Of a stretch of DNA of 64,000 nt, positions 1-9,814 are shown one piece after another (the first letter of the stretch is position 1; each line of letters starts with the position of its first letter). Made by a program: the position numbers and the translations under genes. A model generated the notes under the pieces. The model was not told the origin of the DNA. It worked only from the letters and a program-made list of their open reading frames with translations, and made no database searches. Location: contig NZ_CP073581.1 in assembly GCF_018200035.1 (NCBI RefSeq), positions 116,001 through 180,000 on the forward strand, read 5' to 3'. The DNA is from Sulfitobacter albidus. GTDB lineage: Bacteria > Pseudomonadota > Alphaproteobacteria > Rhodobacterales > Rhodobacteraceae.

Positions 1-393
1 GGGACGGATAATTTTGACACGCGCTATCTGGTCAATGCGACCTGCGTCGCGGCGCGCGTGCCGCTGATATCCGGCGCGCTGACCCAGTGGGAGGGGCAGC
101 TGAGCGTGTTCGATCCTGCGGGCGATGCGCCCTGCTATTCTTGTGTCTTTCCGCAAGCGCCCGAACCGGGTCTGGTGCCCTCCTGCGCGGAGGCGGGGGT
201 GATCGGGCCCTTGCCCGGTATCGTTGGATCCATGATGGCGCTGGAGGCGATCAAGGTGCTGACGGGCGCTGGCACGCCGCTACGCGGTCAGATGCTGATC
301 GTTGATGCGCTCCACGGCGAGAACCGCACGATCGGCATTACCCGGCGGCCCGATTGCACGACCTGCGGCACCCCCGTTGCGCAGGGCGCCTGA
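1..393 (+). CDS. moeB: MoeB/ThiF/HesA-family adenylyltransferase, C-terminal part (5' end outside window)
   Basis: Open frame runs in from base 1 and stops at 391-393, giving about 130 C-terminal residues. They show the C-terminal part of E1-like adenylyltransferases: a CYSC pair (DAPCYSCVFP) and a later CTTC pair (RRPDCTTCG) that would hold a structural zinc, with the conserved GPLPGIVGSMMALEAIK helix between them. In MoeB such enzymes adenylate the C-terminus of the MoaD sulphur carrier for molybdopterin synthesis; ThiF does the same for ThiS in thiamine synthesis. The ATP-binding N-terminal half lies outside the window, so choosing MoeB over ThiF is inference. A GTG at 58 is only an internal codon. 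Confidence 0.8.
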   Translation, partial: GTDNFDTRYLVNATCVAARVPLISGALTQWEGQLSVFDPAGDAPCYSCVFPQAPEPGLVPSCAEAGVIGPLPGIVGSMMALEAIKVLTGAGTPLRGQMLIVDALHGENRTIGITRRPDCTTCGTPVAQGA

Positions 394-425
394 CGGCTTA
401 GGTTGAGGGCAAAGGAGATCTGCCC

Positions 426-2444
426 ATGACATCGCCCAACCCGCTGCTTGAGACCTGGAACACGTCCTTTGGCCTGGCGCCGTTCGACCGGATCAGCGAC
501 GACGATTTTGCCCCCGCGCTTGATACCGCGCTGGCCGCCCACGCAGCCGAGATCGCGGCGATCGCCCAGAACCCCGAAACGCCCGACTTCGCCAATACCA
601 TCGAGGCGCTTGAGGCCGCAGGCCGACAGCTGGACCAGGTGCTGGGCGTGTTCTTTACCGTGGCGGGGGCCGACAGCAATCCCGCGCGCGAGGCGATGCA
701 GCGGGATTTCTCGCCCAAACTCTCGGCCCATTCGTCGGCGATTGCGTCGAACAAGGCGCTGTTTGCGCGCATCGACGCGGTCTGGAATAGCCGCGACTCC
801 CTCGACCTTACGGATGAACAGGCGCGGGTGCTGATGCTGACCCACCGTGGTTTTGTCCGCTCGGGTGCCGCGCTGGAAGGCGCCGAGGACACCCGCCTGC
901 AAGAGATCAAGGCGCGGCTGGCGCTGCTGGGCACTCAGTTCACGCAGAACCTTCTGGCGGATGAGCGGTCGTGGTTCATGGAGTTGACCGAAGCGGATCT
1001 GGAAGGGCTGCCGGATTTTGTCGTCGATGCCGCCCGTGCCGCCGGGGCTGAAAAAGGGGTGGATGGCCCCGTTGTGACGTTGTCGCGCTCGCTCATCACG
1101 CCATTCCTGCAATCCTCCCCGCGCCGTGATCTGCGCGAACGCGCGCATCGCGCATGGGTTTCGCGCGGGGCGAACGGCGGCGAGACGGACAACCGCGACA
1201 TCGCCGCCGAAATCCTCAAGCTGCGGCAGGAGCGTGCCACCCTGCTGGGCTACGCCAATTTTGCCGAATACAAGCTTGAAACAGAGATGGCCAAGACACC
1301 GCAGGCGGTGCGCGATCTGCTGATGTCGGTCTGGGCGCCCGCCAAAGCGCAGGCGGAGGCCGACAGCGCCATTTTGCAGGACATGATGCGCGCGGATGGG
1401 ATCAACGATGATCTGGCGCCGTGGGACTGGCATTACTATTCGGCCAAGCGGCGCGCGGCGGAGCATGATCTGGATGAGGCCGCGCTGAAGCCCTATTTCC
1501 AGCTGGATCGCATGATCGAAGCGTCGTTCGCCTGTGCGCACCGGCTCTTCGGGTTGGAGTTCAAACCGCTCGACGTGCCGCTTTATCACCCCGATTGCCG
1601 GGCGTGGGAGGTGACGCGGAACGGGGCGCATGTGGCGGTGTTCATCGGCGACTATTTCGCGCGCGGCTCCAAACGCTCGGGCGCGTGGTGCTCGGCCATG
1701 CGCAGCCAGGCGAAATTCCCGCAAGCGCAGGCGCCGGTGGTCATCAACGTGTGCAATTTTGCCAAATCGGATCCCGCGCTGCTGAGCTATGACGACGCGC
1801 GCACGTTGTTTCATGAGTTCGGCCACGCGCTGCACCAGATGTTGTCGGATGTGACTTATGAAAGCGTCAGCGGCACGTCGGTCGCGCGCGATTTTGTGGA
1901 ATTGCCCAGCCAGCTCTACGAGCATTGGCTGGAGGTGCCCGAAGTGCTGGGCGAATACGCGACCCACGCGCGCACGGGCGAGGCGATGCCGAAGGAGCTG
2001 CTCGACAAGGTGTTGGGGGCGGCGACCTACGACATGGGGTTCCAGACGGTGGAATACGTGGCCTCGGCGCTGGTGGATCTGGCGTTTCACGACGAGGGCG
2101 TGCCGGAGGATCCGATGGCGAAACAGGCGGAGGTTCTGGCGCGGATCGGGATGCCCGAGGCCATCGTGATGCGCCATGCCACGCCACATTTTGCGCATGT
2201 CTTCGCGGGCGACGGCTATTCCAGCGGGTATTACAGCTACATGTGGTCGGAGGTGATGGATGCCGACGCGTTCGAGGCATTCGAGGACGCGGGCGGCCCG
2301 TTCGACCCCGAACGTGCGGCGGCGCTGGAGGAGCATATCCTGTCGACCGGCGGCAGCGCCGATGCGGCAGAGCTCTATGTCGCGTTCCGGGGCCGTCTGC
2401 CGGGGGTCGAGGCGTTGCTGAAGGGGCGCGGGCTGGCCGCCTAG
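426..2444 (+). CDS. M3-family zinc oligopeptidase (oligopeptidase A / peptidyl-dipeptidase Dcp type)
   Basis: The 672-residue protein has the length and layout of cytoplasmic M3 metallopeptidases (PrlC/Dcp). The thermolysin-like zinc motif HEFGH lies at about residues 463-467, and the third ligand region follows in ARDFVELPSQLYEHW. A C-terminal YSSGYYSYMWSEVMDADAFEAF stretch, typical of the family for substrate contact, is present. These enzymes degrade short peptides released by proteases or from signal peptides. An AGGAG-like sequence precedes the ATG at 426. The gene stands alone; a paired palindrome begins immediately after its stop codon. Whether it acts as a dipeptidyl carboxypeptidase (dcp) or an oligoendopeptidase (prlC) cannot be settled here. 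Confidence 0.92.
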   Translation: MTSPNPLLETWNTSFGLAPFDRISDDDFAPALDTALAAHAAEIAAIAQNPETPDFANTIEALEAAGRQLDQVLGVFFTVAGADSNPAREAMQRDFSPKLSAHSSAIASNKALFARIDAVWNSRDSLDLTDEQARVLMLTHRGFVRSGAALEGAEDTRLQEIKARLALLGTQFTQNLLADERSWFMELTEADLEGLPDFVVDAARAAGAEKGVDGPVVTLSRSLITPFLQSSPRRDLRERAHRAWVSRGANGGETDNRDIAAEILKLRQERATLLGYANFAEYKLETEMAKTPQAVRDLLMSVWAPAKAQAEADSAILQDMMRADGINDDLAPWDWHYYSAKRRAAEHDLDEAALKPYFQLDRMIEASFACAHRLFGLEFKPLDVPLYHPDCRAWEVTRNGAHVAVFIGDYFARGSKRSGAWCSAMRSQAKFPQAQAPVVINVCNFAKSDPALLSYDDARTLFHEFGHALHQMLSDVTYESVSGTSVARDFVELPSQLYEHWLEVPEVLGEYATHARTGEAMPKELLDKVLGAATYDMGFQTVEYVASALVDLAFHDEGVPEDPMAKQAEVLARIGMPEAIVMRHATPHFAHVFAGDGYSSGYYSYMWSEVMDADAFEAFEDAGGPFDPERAAALEEHILSTGGSADAAELYVAFRGRLPGVEALLKGRGLAA

Positions 2445-2489
2445 CCGAATTTTTTGAAAAATTCGGTCCGGAATTTTGCAAAATTCCGG
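2445..2489. repeat. Tandem pair of perfect 10-bp-arm palindromes after the M3 peptidase gene
   Basis: Two perfect inverted repeats follow the stop codon: 2445-2454/2457-2466 (CCGAATTTTT arm, 2-nt centre) and 2468-2477/2480-2489 (CCGGAATTTT arm, GC centre), separated by one base. Each contains A/T runs and could act as a bidirectional terminator between the convergent genes ending at 2444 and 2505. The same architecture recurs at 10450 and 39536. Confidence 0.75.
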
Positions 2490-2504
2490 TCAGCGGTGCG
2501 GGCG

Positions 2505-3434
2505 TCAGTAGCCCAGATCACGGTCCACAAGGTTGATGAAAGGCGCGCCCGCCTCGCCGCGCCGGATGTTCTCCACGATCACGCGCGCGGCGGTGCTTGC
2601 GCGGGTGTCGGCGGCGATGTGGGGCGTGATCGTCACCCGCTGATGTGCCCAGAACGGATGGTCCCGGGGCAGTGGTTCTACGCGAAAGACGTCCAGCGTG
2701 GCGTGGGCGATTTGCCCGCTGTCCAGCGCTGCAATCAGGGCATCATCGTCGATAAGTGGCCCGCGTCCGGGGTTGATGAGAAACGCACCGCGCGGCATCT
2801 GCGCGAAGGCGCCCGCGTCAAAGGTGTTTTCGGTGGCGGGGGTGTCGGGCAGTAGCGCAATGGCAATTTCGGCGCGGGCAAGCGCATCGCGCAGTCCCGC
2901 GTCGCCGTGCAGGCAATCGACGCCCTCAAGCGTCTTGGCGCTGCGCGACCAGCCGGACACGCGGAAACCCAGCCCGACCAGCGCCCGCGCACAGGCTTGC
3001 CCCAACGCGCCCAGCCCGAAGATCACGACCGAGCGTTCGGACGCCAGCGGCGGCGCCTTGGGCGTCCATTGGTGGCCCGGATTGACGACATGGCTGTCCA
3101 TGCCAAGGTGATGGCGCAGCGTGTGGCCCGTCACCCATTCGACCATGCCTTGCGTCAGACCGGGATCGACCATTCGGGCGAGCGGGATCTGCAACGTCTT
3201 GTTGCCCACGATCTTTTCCACCCCGGCCCAGAGGTTCAGCACCGCTTTGGCGCGCGTGTAGGGCGTGAAATCCTGTAGCGGGCTGTTGGGCGCATAGACG
3301 ATGTAATCGACATCCGCGGGCGGGATGTCCTGCGCCAGATGCGCGTCTATCCCTGCGTCGTTCAGGGCCGCGCGCAGGGGCGCTTCGTAGCTGTCCCAGC
3401 GCGCGGGTGTCGCTGCGAATAGCACGTTGATCAT
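2505..3434 (-). CDS. ghrA: Glyoxylate/hydroxypyruvate reductase A family (D-2-hydroxyacid dehydrogenase)
   Basis: A 309-residue protein of the D-isomer-specific 2-hydroxyacid dehydrogenase fold, GhrA subgroup. The NAD(P)-binding GLGALGQ motif lies near residue 140. The catalytic set typical of the family follows: an Arg within the NPGRGPLIDD segment region, the Glu of FRVEPLP, and the His of TITPHIAADT. GhrA enzymes reduce glyoxylate to glycolate and hydroxypyruvate to D-glycerate in the cytoplasm. Its start overlaps the stop of the upstream VOC gene by 4 bp, so it is the last gene of the long mre-rodA transcript. Its physiological link to cell elongation is not evident. Confidence 0.88.
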   Translation of the reverse strand: MINVLFAATPARWDSYEAPLRAALNDAGIDAHLAQDIPPADVDYIVYAPNSPLQDFTPYTRAKAVLNLWAGVEKIVGNKTLQIPLARMVDPGLTQGMVEWVTGHTLRHHLGMDSHVVNPGHQWTPKAPPLASERSVVIFGLGALGQACARALVGLGFRVSGWSRSAKTLEGVDCLHGDAGLRDALARAEIAIALLPDTPATENTFDAGAFAQMPRGAFLINPGRGPLIDDDALIAALDSGQIAHATLDVFRVEPLPRDHPFWAHQRVTITPHIAADTRASTAARVIVENIRRGEAGAPFINLVDRDLGY

Positions 3435-3841
3435 CGCGCGAATGCCCGGTCCATGGAGGCGAGGCCCTTCACCTCGATCGGGTTGCCGGAGGGGTCGCGG
3501 AAGAACATTGTCGATTGCTCGCCGGACTCTCCGGGAAAGCGTGTCTGCGGTTCAAGCTCGAATGCGACGCCTTCGGCGCTCAGCCGGTCTGCGAGCGCGC
3601 GCCAATCGTCGTATTCCAGCACCACGCCGAAATGCGGCATCGGGACCATGTGATCGCCCACGCGCCCGGTGTTTTCGACGGCCATCAGGGGGCCCAAGTG
3701 ACACGAAAGCTGATGACCGAAGAAATCGAAATCGACCCAGGTGTCGGTGCTGCGCCCCTCCGTGCAGCCCAGAAGCCCGCCGTAGAAGGCGCGCGTGGCG
3801 TCAAGGTCGCTGACGTTGAAGGCGAAGTGAAAGATCGACAT
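3431..3841 (-). CDS. VOC (glyoxalase/bleomycin-resistance fold) family protein
   Basis: The ATG at 3841 gives 136 residues beginning MSIFHFAFNVSDLDATRAFY, the usual first beta strand and helix of a VOC domain. Metal-ligand-type residues are His5, the His of MPHFGVVLEY and the Glu of GNPIEVKG near the C-terminus. The ending FRDPSGNPIEVK is characteristic. The reading frame is open further upstream, but that extension runs into rodA and has no family similarity. It sits between rodA (5-bp gap) and ghrA (4-bp overlap). VOC members include dioxygenases, epimerases and resistance proteins; the substrate cannot be read from the sequence. Confidence 0.85.
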   Translation of the reverse strand: MSIFHFAFNVSDLDATRAFYGGLLGCTEGRSTDTWVDFDFFGHQLSCHLGPLMAVENTGRVGDHMVPMPHFGVVLEYDDWRALADRLSAEGVAFELEPQTRFPGESGEQSTMFFRDPSGNPIEVKGLASMDRAFAR

Positions 3842-3845
3842 GGGG

Positions 3846-4985
3846 CTACCTCGGACGGTGGACATGGGCGGATTGCACGAGGCCGAAGGCCAACAGCAGA
3901 ACCAGCATCGCCGATCCCCCATAGCTGACCAGCGGCAGCGGCACGCCGACGACGGGCGCGAGGCCCATGACCATCGACATGTTCACCGCAAAGAACAGGA
4001 AGAAGTTGAGCGCGATCCCCAGCGTCAGCAGCGATGAGAAGCGGTCACGGTTCATCACCGCAGAGACCACGCAGAACACGATCACCAGCGCGTAGAGCGT
4101 CAGCAGGGAGATCCCACCGATAAAGCCGAACTCTTCGGCCAGCGTGGTAAAGATGAAGTCGGTGTGTTTTTCCGGCAGGAAGTTCAGTCGCGACTGGGTG
4201 CCCTGCATGAAACCGCGGCCCGTCCAGCCACCCGAGCCAAGCGCGATCTTGGACTGGGTGATATGATAGCCCGCGCCAAGCGGATCGGAACTTGGATCAA
4301 GGAAAGTGTCGATGCGGCGGAACTGGTAATCCTTGAGCAGTTGCCATTCAGTGCCGCGCGACTGGAACACCGCCGCGATGAGCCCGGCCCCCGCCGCGAT
4401 GACGGAGGCGAAATAGGCCCAATGCACACCCGCCAGAAACATCAGCCCGCCCCCCGCCGCCAGCAGCAGGATCGCGGTGCCCAGATCGGGCTGGCGCAGG
4501 ACCAGCAGCGTCGGCAGCACGATGATCAGGATCGGCAGAAGCACCCACAGCGGACGCGAGGTCTTTTTCGCGGGAAGCCAGTCGTAGTAGGCGGCAAGAA
4601 ACATCACCAGCGTGATCTTGGTCAGCTCGGATGGTTGCAGGCGGAAGAAGCCCAGATCGATCCAGCGCTGCGCGCCCATGCCGGTGGCGCCGAAGAATTC
4701 GACGGCGATCAGCAGCATGATCGATACGCCATAGGCCACACCGGCCAGATTGCGCCACATCCAGATCGGCACGAGGCCCACGGCGATCATCAACGCCAGC
4801 CCCACGCCAAAGCGTTTCATCTGCGGCTCTGCCCATGTCGACAGGTTTCCGCCGGCCACGGAATAAAGCATCAGGAAACCGGTGCCCGACACCGCCGCCA
4901 GCAACAGGATCAACGGCCAGTTGAGGTAGAGGATCTTGCGAAATCCGGAGGGGACGTGTTTGACCGTGGATTCAAGATAGCTCAT
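3846..4985 (-). CDS. rodA: RodA, SEDS-family peptidoglycan glycosyltransferase of the elongasome
   Basis: A 379-residue inner-membrane protein with about ten hydrophobic segments. Signature SEDS features include the KHTDFIFTTLAEEFGFIGG loop and the C-terminal VVGVPLPLVSYGGSAM motif. RodA polymerises lipid II glycan strands together with PBP2 during lateral wall growth. The ATG at 4985 overlaps the mrdA stop by 4 bp (ATGA), so the two subunits are translationally coupled. Length is normal for the family. No anomaly seen. Confidence 0.96.
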   Translation of the reverse strand: MSYLESTVKHVPSGFRKILYLNWPLILLLAAVSGTGFLMLYSVAGGNLSTWAEPQMKRFGVGLALMIAVGLVPIWMWRNLAGVAYGVSIMLLIAVEFFGATGMGAQRWIDLGFFRLQPSELTKITLVMFLAAYYDWLPAKKTSRPLWVLLPILIIVLPTLLVLRQPDLGTAILLLAAGGGLMFLAGVHWAYFASVIAAGAGLIAAVFQSRGTEWQLLKDYQFRRIDTFLDPSSDPLGAGYHITQSKIALGSGGWTGRGFMQGTQSRLNFLPEKHTDFIFTTLAEEFGFIGGISLLTLYALVIVFCVVSAVMNRDRFSSLLTLGIALNFFLFFAVNMSMVMGLAPVVGVPLPLVSYGGSAMLVLLLAFGLVQSAHVHRPR

Positions 4986-6904
4986 GCCTGATCCTTGCCC
5001 TTGGCAATGCGCGCCTGTGGTTTGACGTCGCGCAGGCGGCTTTGCTGTATCTTGATCCGGGCGCGGTCGGCGGTTGGATAGGCCTCAAGCGGGGGTTCCC
5101 CGTCGTAGAGCGCCTGCAACATCACGTCGCGCGCGATGGGGGCCGCCGCGGTGGAGCCGCCGCCGCCATGCTCGACCAGCACGGCGCAGGCGTAGCGTGG
5201 ATTGTCATAGGGGGCAAAGCTGACGAAAAGCGCGTGGTCGCGCTGCTCCCACGGCACCTCATTGTTGTTGACCACCGCCGAGCGCACCTGACTTGTGCCC
5301 GTCTTGCCCGCCATGCGCAGCCCGTCGGCGATGATGCGGCTGCGGTAGGCGGTGCCGCGCCGGTCGTTGACGACGGCGTACATGGATTTGCGCATCTTTC
5401 GCAGGTTGTTTTCGTTCATGCCCAGGGGGCCACCGCCAAGGATCGGTTGTTCCACCCCGTTGACCGATTTCACCAGCCGCGGCGCAATTGCGCGCCCGGT
5501 GGCAAGCCGCGCGGTCATCACGGCCAGCTGCATGGGGGAGGCCAGCATGAAACCCTGCCCGATGGAGGCGTTGACGGTATCGCCGATCACCCAGCTTTCG
5601 CCGCGGTTCTGAAGCTTCCAATCCTTGGTGGGGGTCAGCCCGGAATTGACCGAGCTGAGCGCAAGATCATGCCGTTCGCCCAACCCGAAGCGCCGGGCCA
5701 TGGCCGAGATCTTCTCGATCCCGACCTTGAGGGCGAGATCGTAGTAATAGACGTCGCAGGAGCGTTTCAGCGAGGTTTCCAGATCGACCCAGCCGTGGCC
5801 CGCGCGTTTCCAGCAGTGGAAGCGGCGACCGCCGATTTCCAGATGGCCGGGGCAATAGACGGTCTCATCGGGGCCGACGATACCTTCCTCGATCGCGGCC
5901 ATGGCGGTCATCATCTTGAAGGTCGATCCGGGCGGGTAGGCGCCTTGCACGGTCTTGTTGACCAGGGGTCGGTATTTCGATTGCAGCAGCGGGTCGTAAT
6001 CCTTTGAACTGATCCCGCCGATAAACAGGTTCGGATCGTAGGAGGGGGCGGAGCAATTGGCGACAACGTCACCGTTTTCGCAATCAAGGATAACGACGGC
6101 GGCGCTTTCGCCTTCGAGCCGGGCCTGCACGTAGTTTTGCAGCTTGGCGCTGACGGTCAGTTGCAGATCGGCGCCCGATTGCCCCTCGCGGCGCGACAGC
6201 TCGCGCATGACGCGACCCGTTGCGTTGACCTCGACCTGTTTGGTGCCGGCCGCGCCGCGCAAAAGATCTTCCTCGCGGGCTTCGACGTTGATCTTGCCGA
6301 TGTTGAAGCGGGGGATGCGCAGCACCGCGTCGGGGTCTTCCAACGCGTCGAGGTCTTTCTGGCTGACGCGCCCGACGCGGCCCACCACATGGGCAAAATC
6401 CGATCCGCGCGGGTAGACGCGGGTCGAGCCCACCTCGGGCGAGACACCGGGCAGGGCGGGGGCGTTGACCGACACCGCGCTGACCGCGTCCCAGCTGACG
6501 TCCTCGGCGATCGTGACGGGCAGAAACGGGGCGGAGCGTTTGATTTCGGCCAGCGCATCGGCGCGCTCTTCCGGGGTGAGGTCGATCAGCGTGGCCAGGC
6601 GGTCGAGCACGTCCTCGACGTCGCCTGCGTCCTCGCGCACCATCACGATGCGGTAGCTGGGCACGTTTTGCGCCAGCTGCACGCCGTTACGGTCAAAAAT
6701 CTCGCCGCGTTTTGGCGGGATCAGGCGGATGTTGATGCGGTTTTCCTCGGCCAGCAGACGGAATTGATCGGCCTGATCGACCTGAAGATACCGCATCCGC
6801 GCGGCCAGCCCGCCCATGAACAACAGCTGCGCACCGCCCAGCAGGATGGCGCGGCGGCTCAGCTTGCCGTGAATAGCCTCTTTTTCGGCTCTGCTGCGTC
6901 TCAT
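4982..6904 (-). CDS. mrdA: Penicillin-binding protein 2, elongation-specific transpeptidase
   Basis: A class B PBP of 640 residues. One N-terminal membrane anchor (about residues 19-36) is followed by a dimerisation/pedestal domain and a transpeptidase domain. Active-site motifs are visible: S327-T-F-K330, S382-C-D384 and K534-T-G536. The PPKRGEIFDRNG segment near residue 63 is the usual conserved start of the non-catalytic domain. PBP2 crosslinks glycan strands made by RodA and is activated by MreC. It lies between mreD (12-bp gap) and rodA (4-bp overlap). The arginine-rich first residues are cytoplasmic. Confidence 0.97.
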   Translation of the reverse strand: MRRSRAEKEAIHGKLSRRAILLGGAQLLFMGGLAARMRYLQVDQADQFRLLAEENRINIRLIPPKRGEIFDRNGVQLAQNVPSYRIVMVREDAGDVEDVLDRLATLIDLTPEERADALAEIKRSAPFLPVTIAEDVSWDAVSAVSVNAPALPGVSPEVGSTRVYPRGSDFAHVVGRVGRVSQKDLDALEDPDAVLRIPRFNIGKINVEAREEDLLRGAAGTKQVEVNATGRVMRELSRREGQSGADLQLTVSAKLQNYVQARLEGESAAVVILDCENGDVVANCSAPSYDPNLFIGGISSKDYDPLLQSKYRPLVNKTVQGAYPPGSTFKMMTAMAAIEEGIVGPDETVYCPGHLEIGGRRFHCWKRAGHGWVDLETSLKRSCDVYYYDLALKVGIEKISAMARRFGLGERHDLALSSVNSGLTPTKDWKLQNRGESWVIGDTVNASIGQGFMLASPMQLAVMTARLATGRAIAPRLVKSVNGVEQPILGGGPLGMNENNLRKMRKSMYAVVNDRRGTAYRSRIIADGLRMAGKTGTSQVRSAVVNNNEVPWEQRDHALFVSFAPYDNPRYACAVLVEHGGGGSTAAAPIARDVMLQALYDGEPPLEAYPTADRARIKIQQSRLRDVKPQARIAKGKDQA

Positions 6905-6916
6905 CCTGTCTCCGTC

Positions 6917-7549
6917 CTACGCGCGTTGTCCAAGGGCATCCAGTTCACCGGGGGCGGATTTGCGCACACCCATGACCGTGTGGGTGATGGCAACCACGCC
7001 CGGGTAGATCACAATCGTCGCCGCAAGTTCCAGAAGGCTCAGCCCCAGTTGCGGCGGCGGGATAAGCAGGACTGATAGCACGATCCGGTTGAGGAGCAAA
7101 ATCCCCACCAGCAGCATCGTGACTGCGACCCATTCGCCGCCAAAGGTGCCGTCGCGCAGGGTCCGGCCGCGCATCTTGAGGTTTTCGCAAGCCAAGAGCG
7201 CCAGCAGCGCCCACAGGCCGGGCGGGCGTTGCAGCAACAGATCGGCGGTCAGAAACACCAGCGCCAGAGACAGCGCGGGCACGTACTCGGGACGGCGCAG
7301 CGACCAGGCAAAGGCAAAGCAGATCAGCAGATCGGGGGCGACCCAGAAACGCGGCGCGCCCTGATCCAGCAGCGCCCGCAGGCGCGCTTCCGCCGGGTCG
7401 ATCTCGGCCAGCGGAGGCGAGAGTTCGGGCGCAAAAAGGCCGATGGGCTGCGTGTCGATGGGCAGCAGGTAGAAAAACAGGATCAGCAGGGCGAGCACGA
7501 CAAAGCCCGCGCGCATCAGCCACAGCCGAATGGGGGAGAGTTCATCCAT
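6917..7549 (-). CDS. mreD: MreD, rod-shape-determining membrane protein
   Basis: A 210-residue hydrophobic protein with about five to six membrane segments, located between mreC and mrdA. MreD sequences are weakly conserved, and the call rests mainly on length, topology and position. It bridges MreC and the PBP2/RodA synthase in the elongasome. The ATG at 7549 lies 6 bp downstream of the mreC stop. A hydrophilic stretch after the first membrane segment (LSPPLAEIDPAEARLRALL) probably faces the periplasm. Confidence 0.88.
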   Translation of the reverse strand: MDELSPIRLWLMRAGFVVLALLILFFYLLPIDTQPIGLFAPELSPPLAEIDPAEARLRALLDQGAPRFWVAPDLLICFAFAWSLRRPEYVPALSLALVFLTADLLLQRPPGLWALLALLACENLKMRGRTLRDGTFGGEWVAVTMLLVGILLLNRIVLSVLLIPPPQLGLSLLELAATIVIYPGVVAITHTVMGVRKSAPGELDALGQRA

Positions 7550-7555
7550 CGCCGC

Positions 7556-8467
7556 TCACTCCACCGGGGCAACCAGCGCGTCCTGCGCGGTATTCTCGGA
7601 CGTGTCGAGGCCGTCACTGATGACCGAGGGGGTGTCGCGCACCGGGGCGGTGCCGTGATGGCGCAGCACCTTGAGGAATTCGAGACGTTCGAAATCGGCG
7701 GCCAGCCTGACCCGCAGGCGCCCGCCCGGATCGGCGGCGATCTGGCCGATCAGCAGCCCTGCGGGAAACACGCCCCCGTCGCCTGAGCTGATGACGCGGT
7801 CACCCGGGCGCACCTGATCGGGGTTTTCCAGAAAATCGATCGGCGGCGCGCCGGTGTTGTCACCGGCCACAATCGCGCGCTGGCCCGAGGGCTGGATCAC
7901 CGCCGGGATGCGGCTGGAGGCATCGGTGAGCAGGATCACCCGCGCGGTATTTTCGCCCACGCCAGAGATGCGCCCGACCAGCCCGATCCCGTCCATCGTG
8001 GCCCAGCCTTCGACGATGCCGTCCCGCGCGCCGACGTTCAGCAACACCGACTGCCGGTAGGGGGAGCCGCTGTCGGCCAGCACCACGCCGGTGATCTTGG
8101 TCAGGCGCGGATCCAGCCGCACCTTGTTGAGATCCAGCAGTCGTGCGTTTTCCTGCTCCAGCTGGAGGGCGGCTTCCTTCCAGGTCTGCATGCGCCGCAG
8201 TTCAGAGCGCAGTTCCTGGTTCTGCTCGGCGAGGCGTTGGTAGCTTTGGAAGTCGCGCAAGAGGTTCACGGTGCCGGTCACGGGCGCCATGGCCCAATCG
8301 AGATTGGGCATCAGCCGGTCGGTGATCTGCGCGCGAAACCGTTCGACCCGCGGGCTGTCGATGCGCCACAGCACGAACACGCCCGCCAGTGCCAGCACCA
8401 GCACGGCCAGCAGCAACCGCCTTAGCGGGGTGGTGTAGTCCTGCGATGTGCTGCGATCCTTGGCCAT
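7556..8467 (-). CDS. mreC: MreC, rod-shape-determining periplasmic scaffold
   Basis: The 303-residue protein has a single membrane anchor (about residues 17-36), then a predicted coiled coil (about residues 68-110, rich in Glu/Gln/Leu heptads), then the beta-barrel MreC core with the conserved VLADSGSPYRQSVLLNVGARDGI segment spanning the first barrel domain. The last 35 residues are polar and probably disordered. MreC activates PBP2 and links it to MreB through MreD. It is co-directional with mreB, 104 bp downstream, a larger gap than elsewhere in this operon. Confidence 0.94.
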   Translation of the reverse strand: MAKDRSTSQDYTTPLRRLLLAVLVLALAGVFVLWRIDSPRVERFRAQITDRLMPNLDWAMAPVTGTVNLLRDFQSYQRLAEQNQELRSELRRMQTWKEAALQLEQENARLLDLNKVRLDPRLTKITGVVLADSGSPYRQSVLLNVGARDGIVEGWATMDGIGLVGRISGVGENTARVILLTDASSRIPAVIQPSGQRAIVAGDNTGAPPIDFLENPDQVRPGDRVISSGDGGVFPAGLLIGQIAADPGGRLRVRLAADFERLEFLKVLRHHGTAPVRDTPSVISDGLDTSENTAQDALVAPVE

Positions 8468-8571
8468 GGCTCTCTGCGGTTGGGGCGCCGGGGCGGCGCG
8501 CGGGGGTCAACCGGAGTGTGCCGCCCTTCGCGACCCCGGATCAAGCCCCGGGCCGCGTGCGGTGCCCGGTC

Positions 8572-9621
<1,050 letters not shown>

Positions 9622-9693
9622 TCACCTGACAGACGCCGAAGGGCGCATAAAATTCCATTGTCCCGCGACTCTGACGAGGCGCTGGCTAGGGGC

Positions 9694-9722
9694 CTTATAG
9701 GGCCCGGCGGGAGCGGGTTAAA
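9694..9722 (-). promoter_or_regulatory. Predicted promoter of the mreBCD-mrdA-rodA operon
   Basis: On the minus strand a TTTAAC box (9722-9717) and a TATAAG box (9699-9694) are separated by exactly 17 bp. The -10 sits inside a palindrome-like GGGCCCTATAAGGCCC. Inferred from sequence only; the transcript would have a 5' leader of about 70 nt before mreB. Confidence 0.5.
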
Positions 9723-9814
9723 GGGGGCGTGCAAAAGCCGCTCGGCATGTTTTGGCCGCTGCGCTAGATTGAGTTGGACAGGCCGGGGTGCCGGAAAAGT
9801 TGAAGGAGACGACC

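Noticed and set aside
288..2336. 682-codon open frame on the minus strand opposite the M3 peptidase
   Set aside because: Shadow frame created by GC-rich third positions; Arg/His-rich translation with no family similarity, while the plus strand has a complete zinc peptidase.
8468..8571. A separate small gene between mreC and mreB
   Set aside because: Only short frames without RBS; the gap holds GC-rich hairpin-like sequence.
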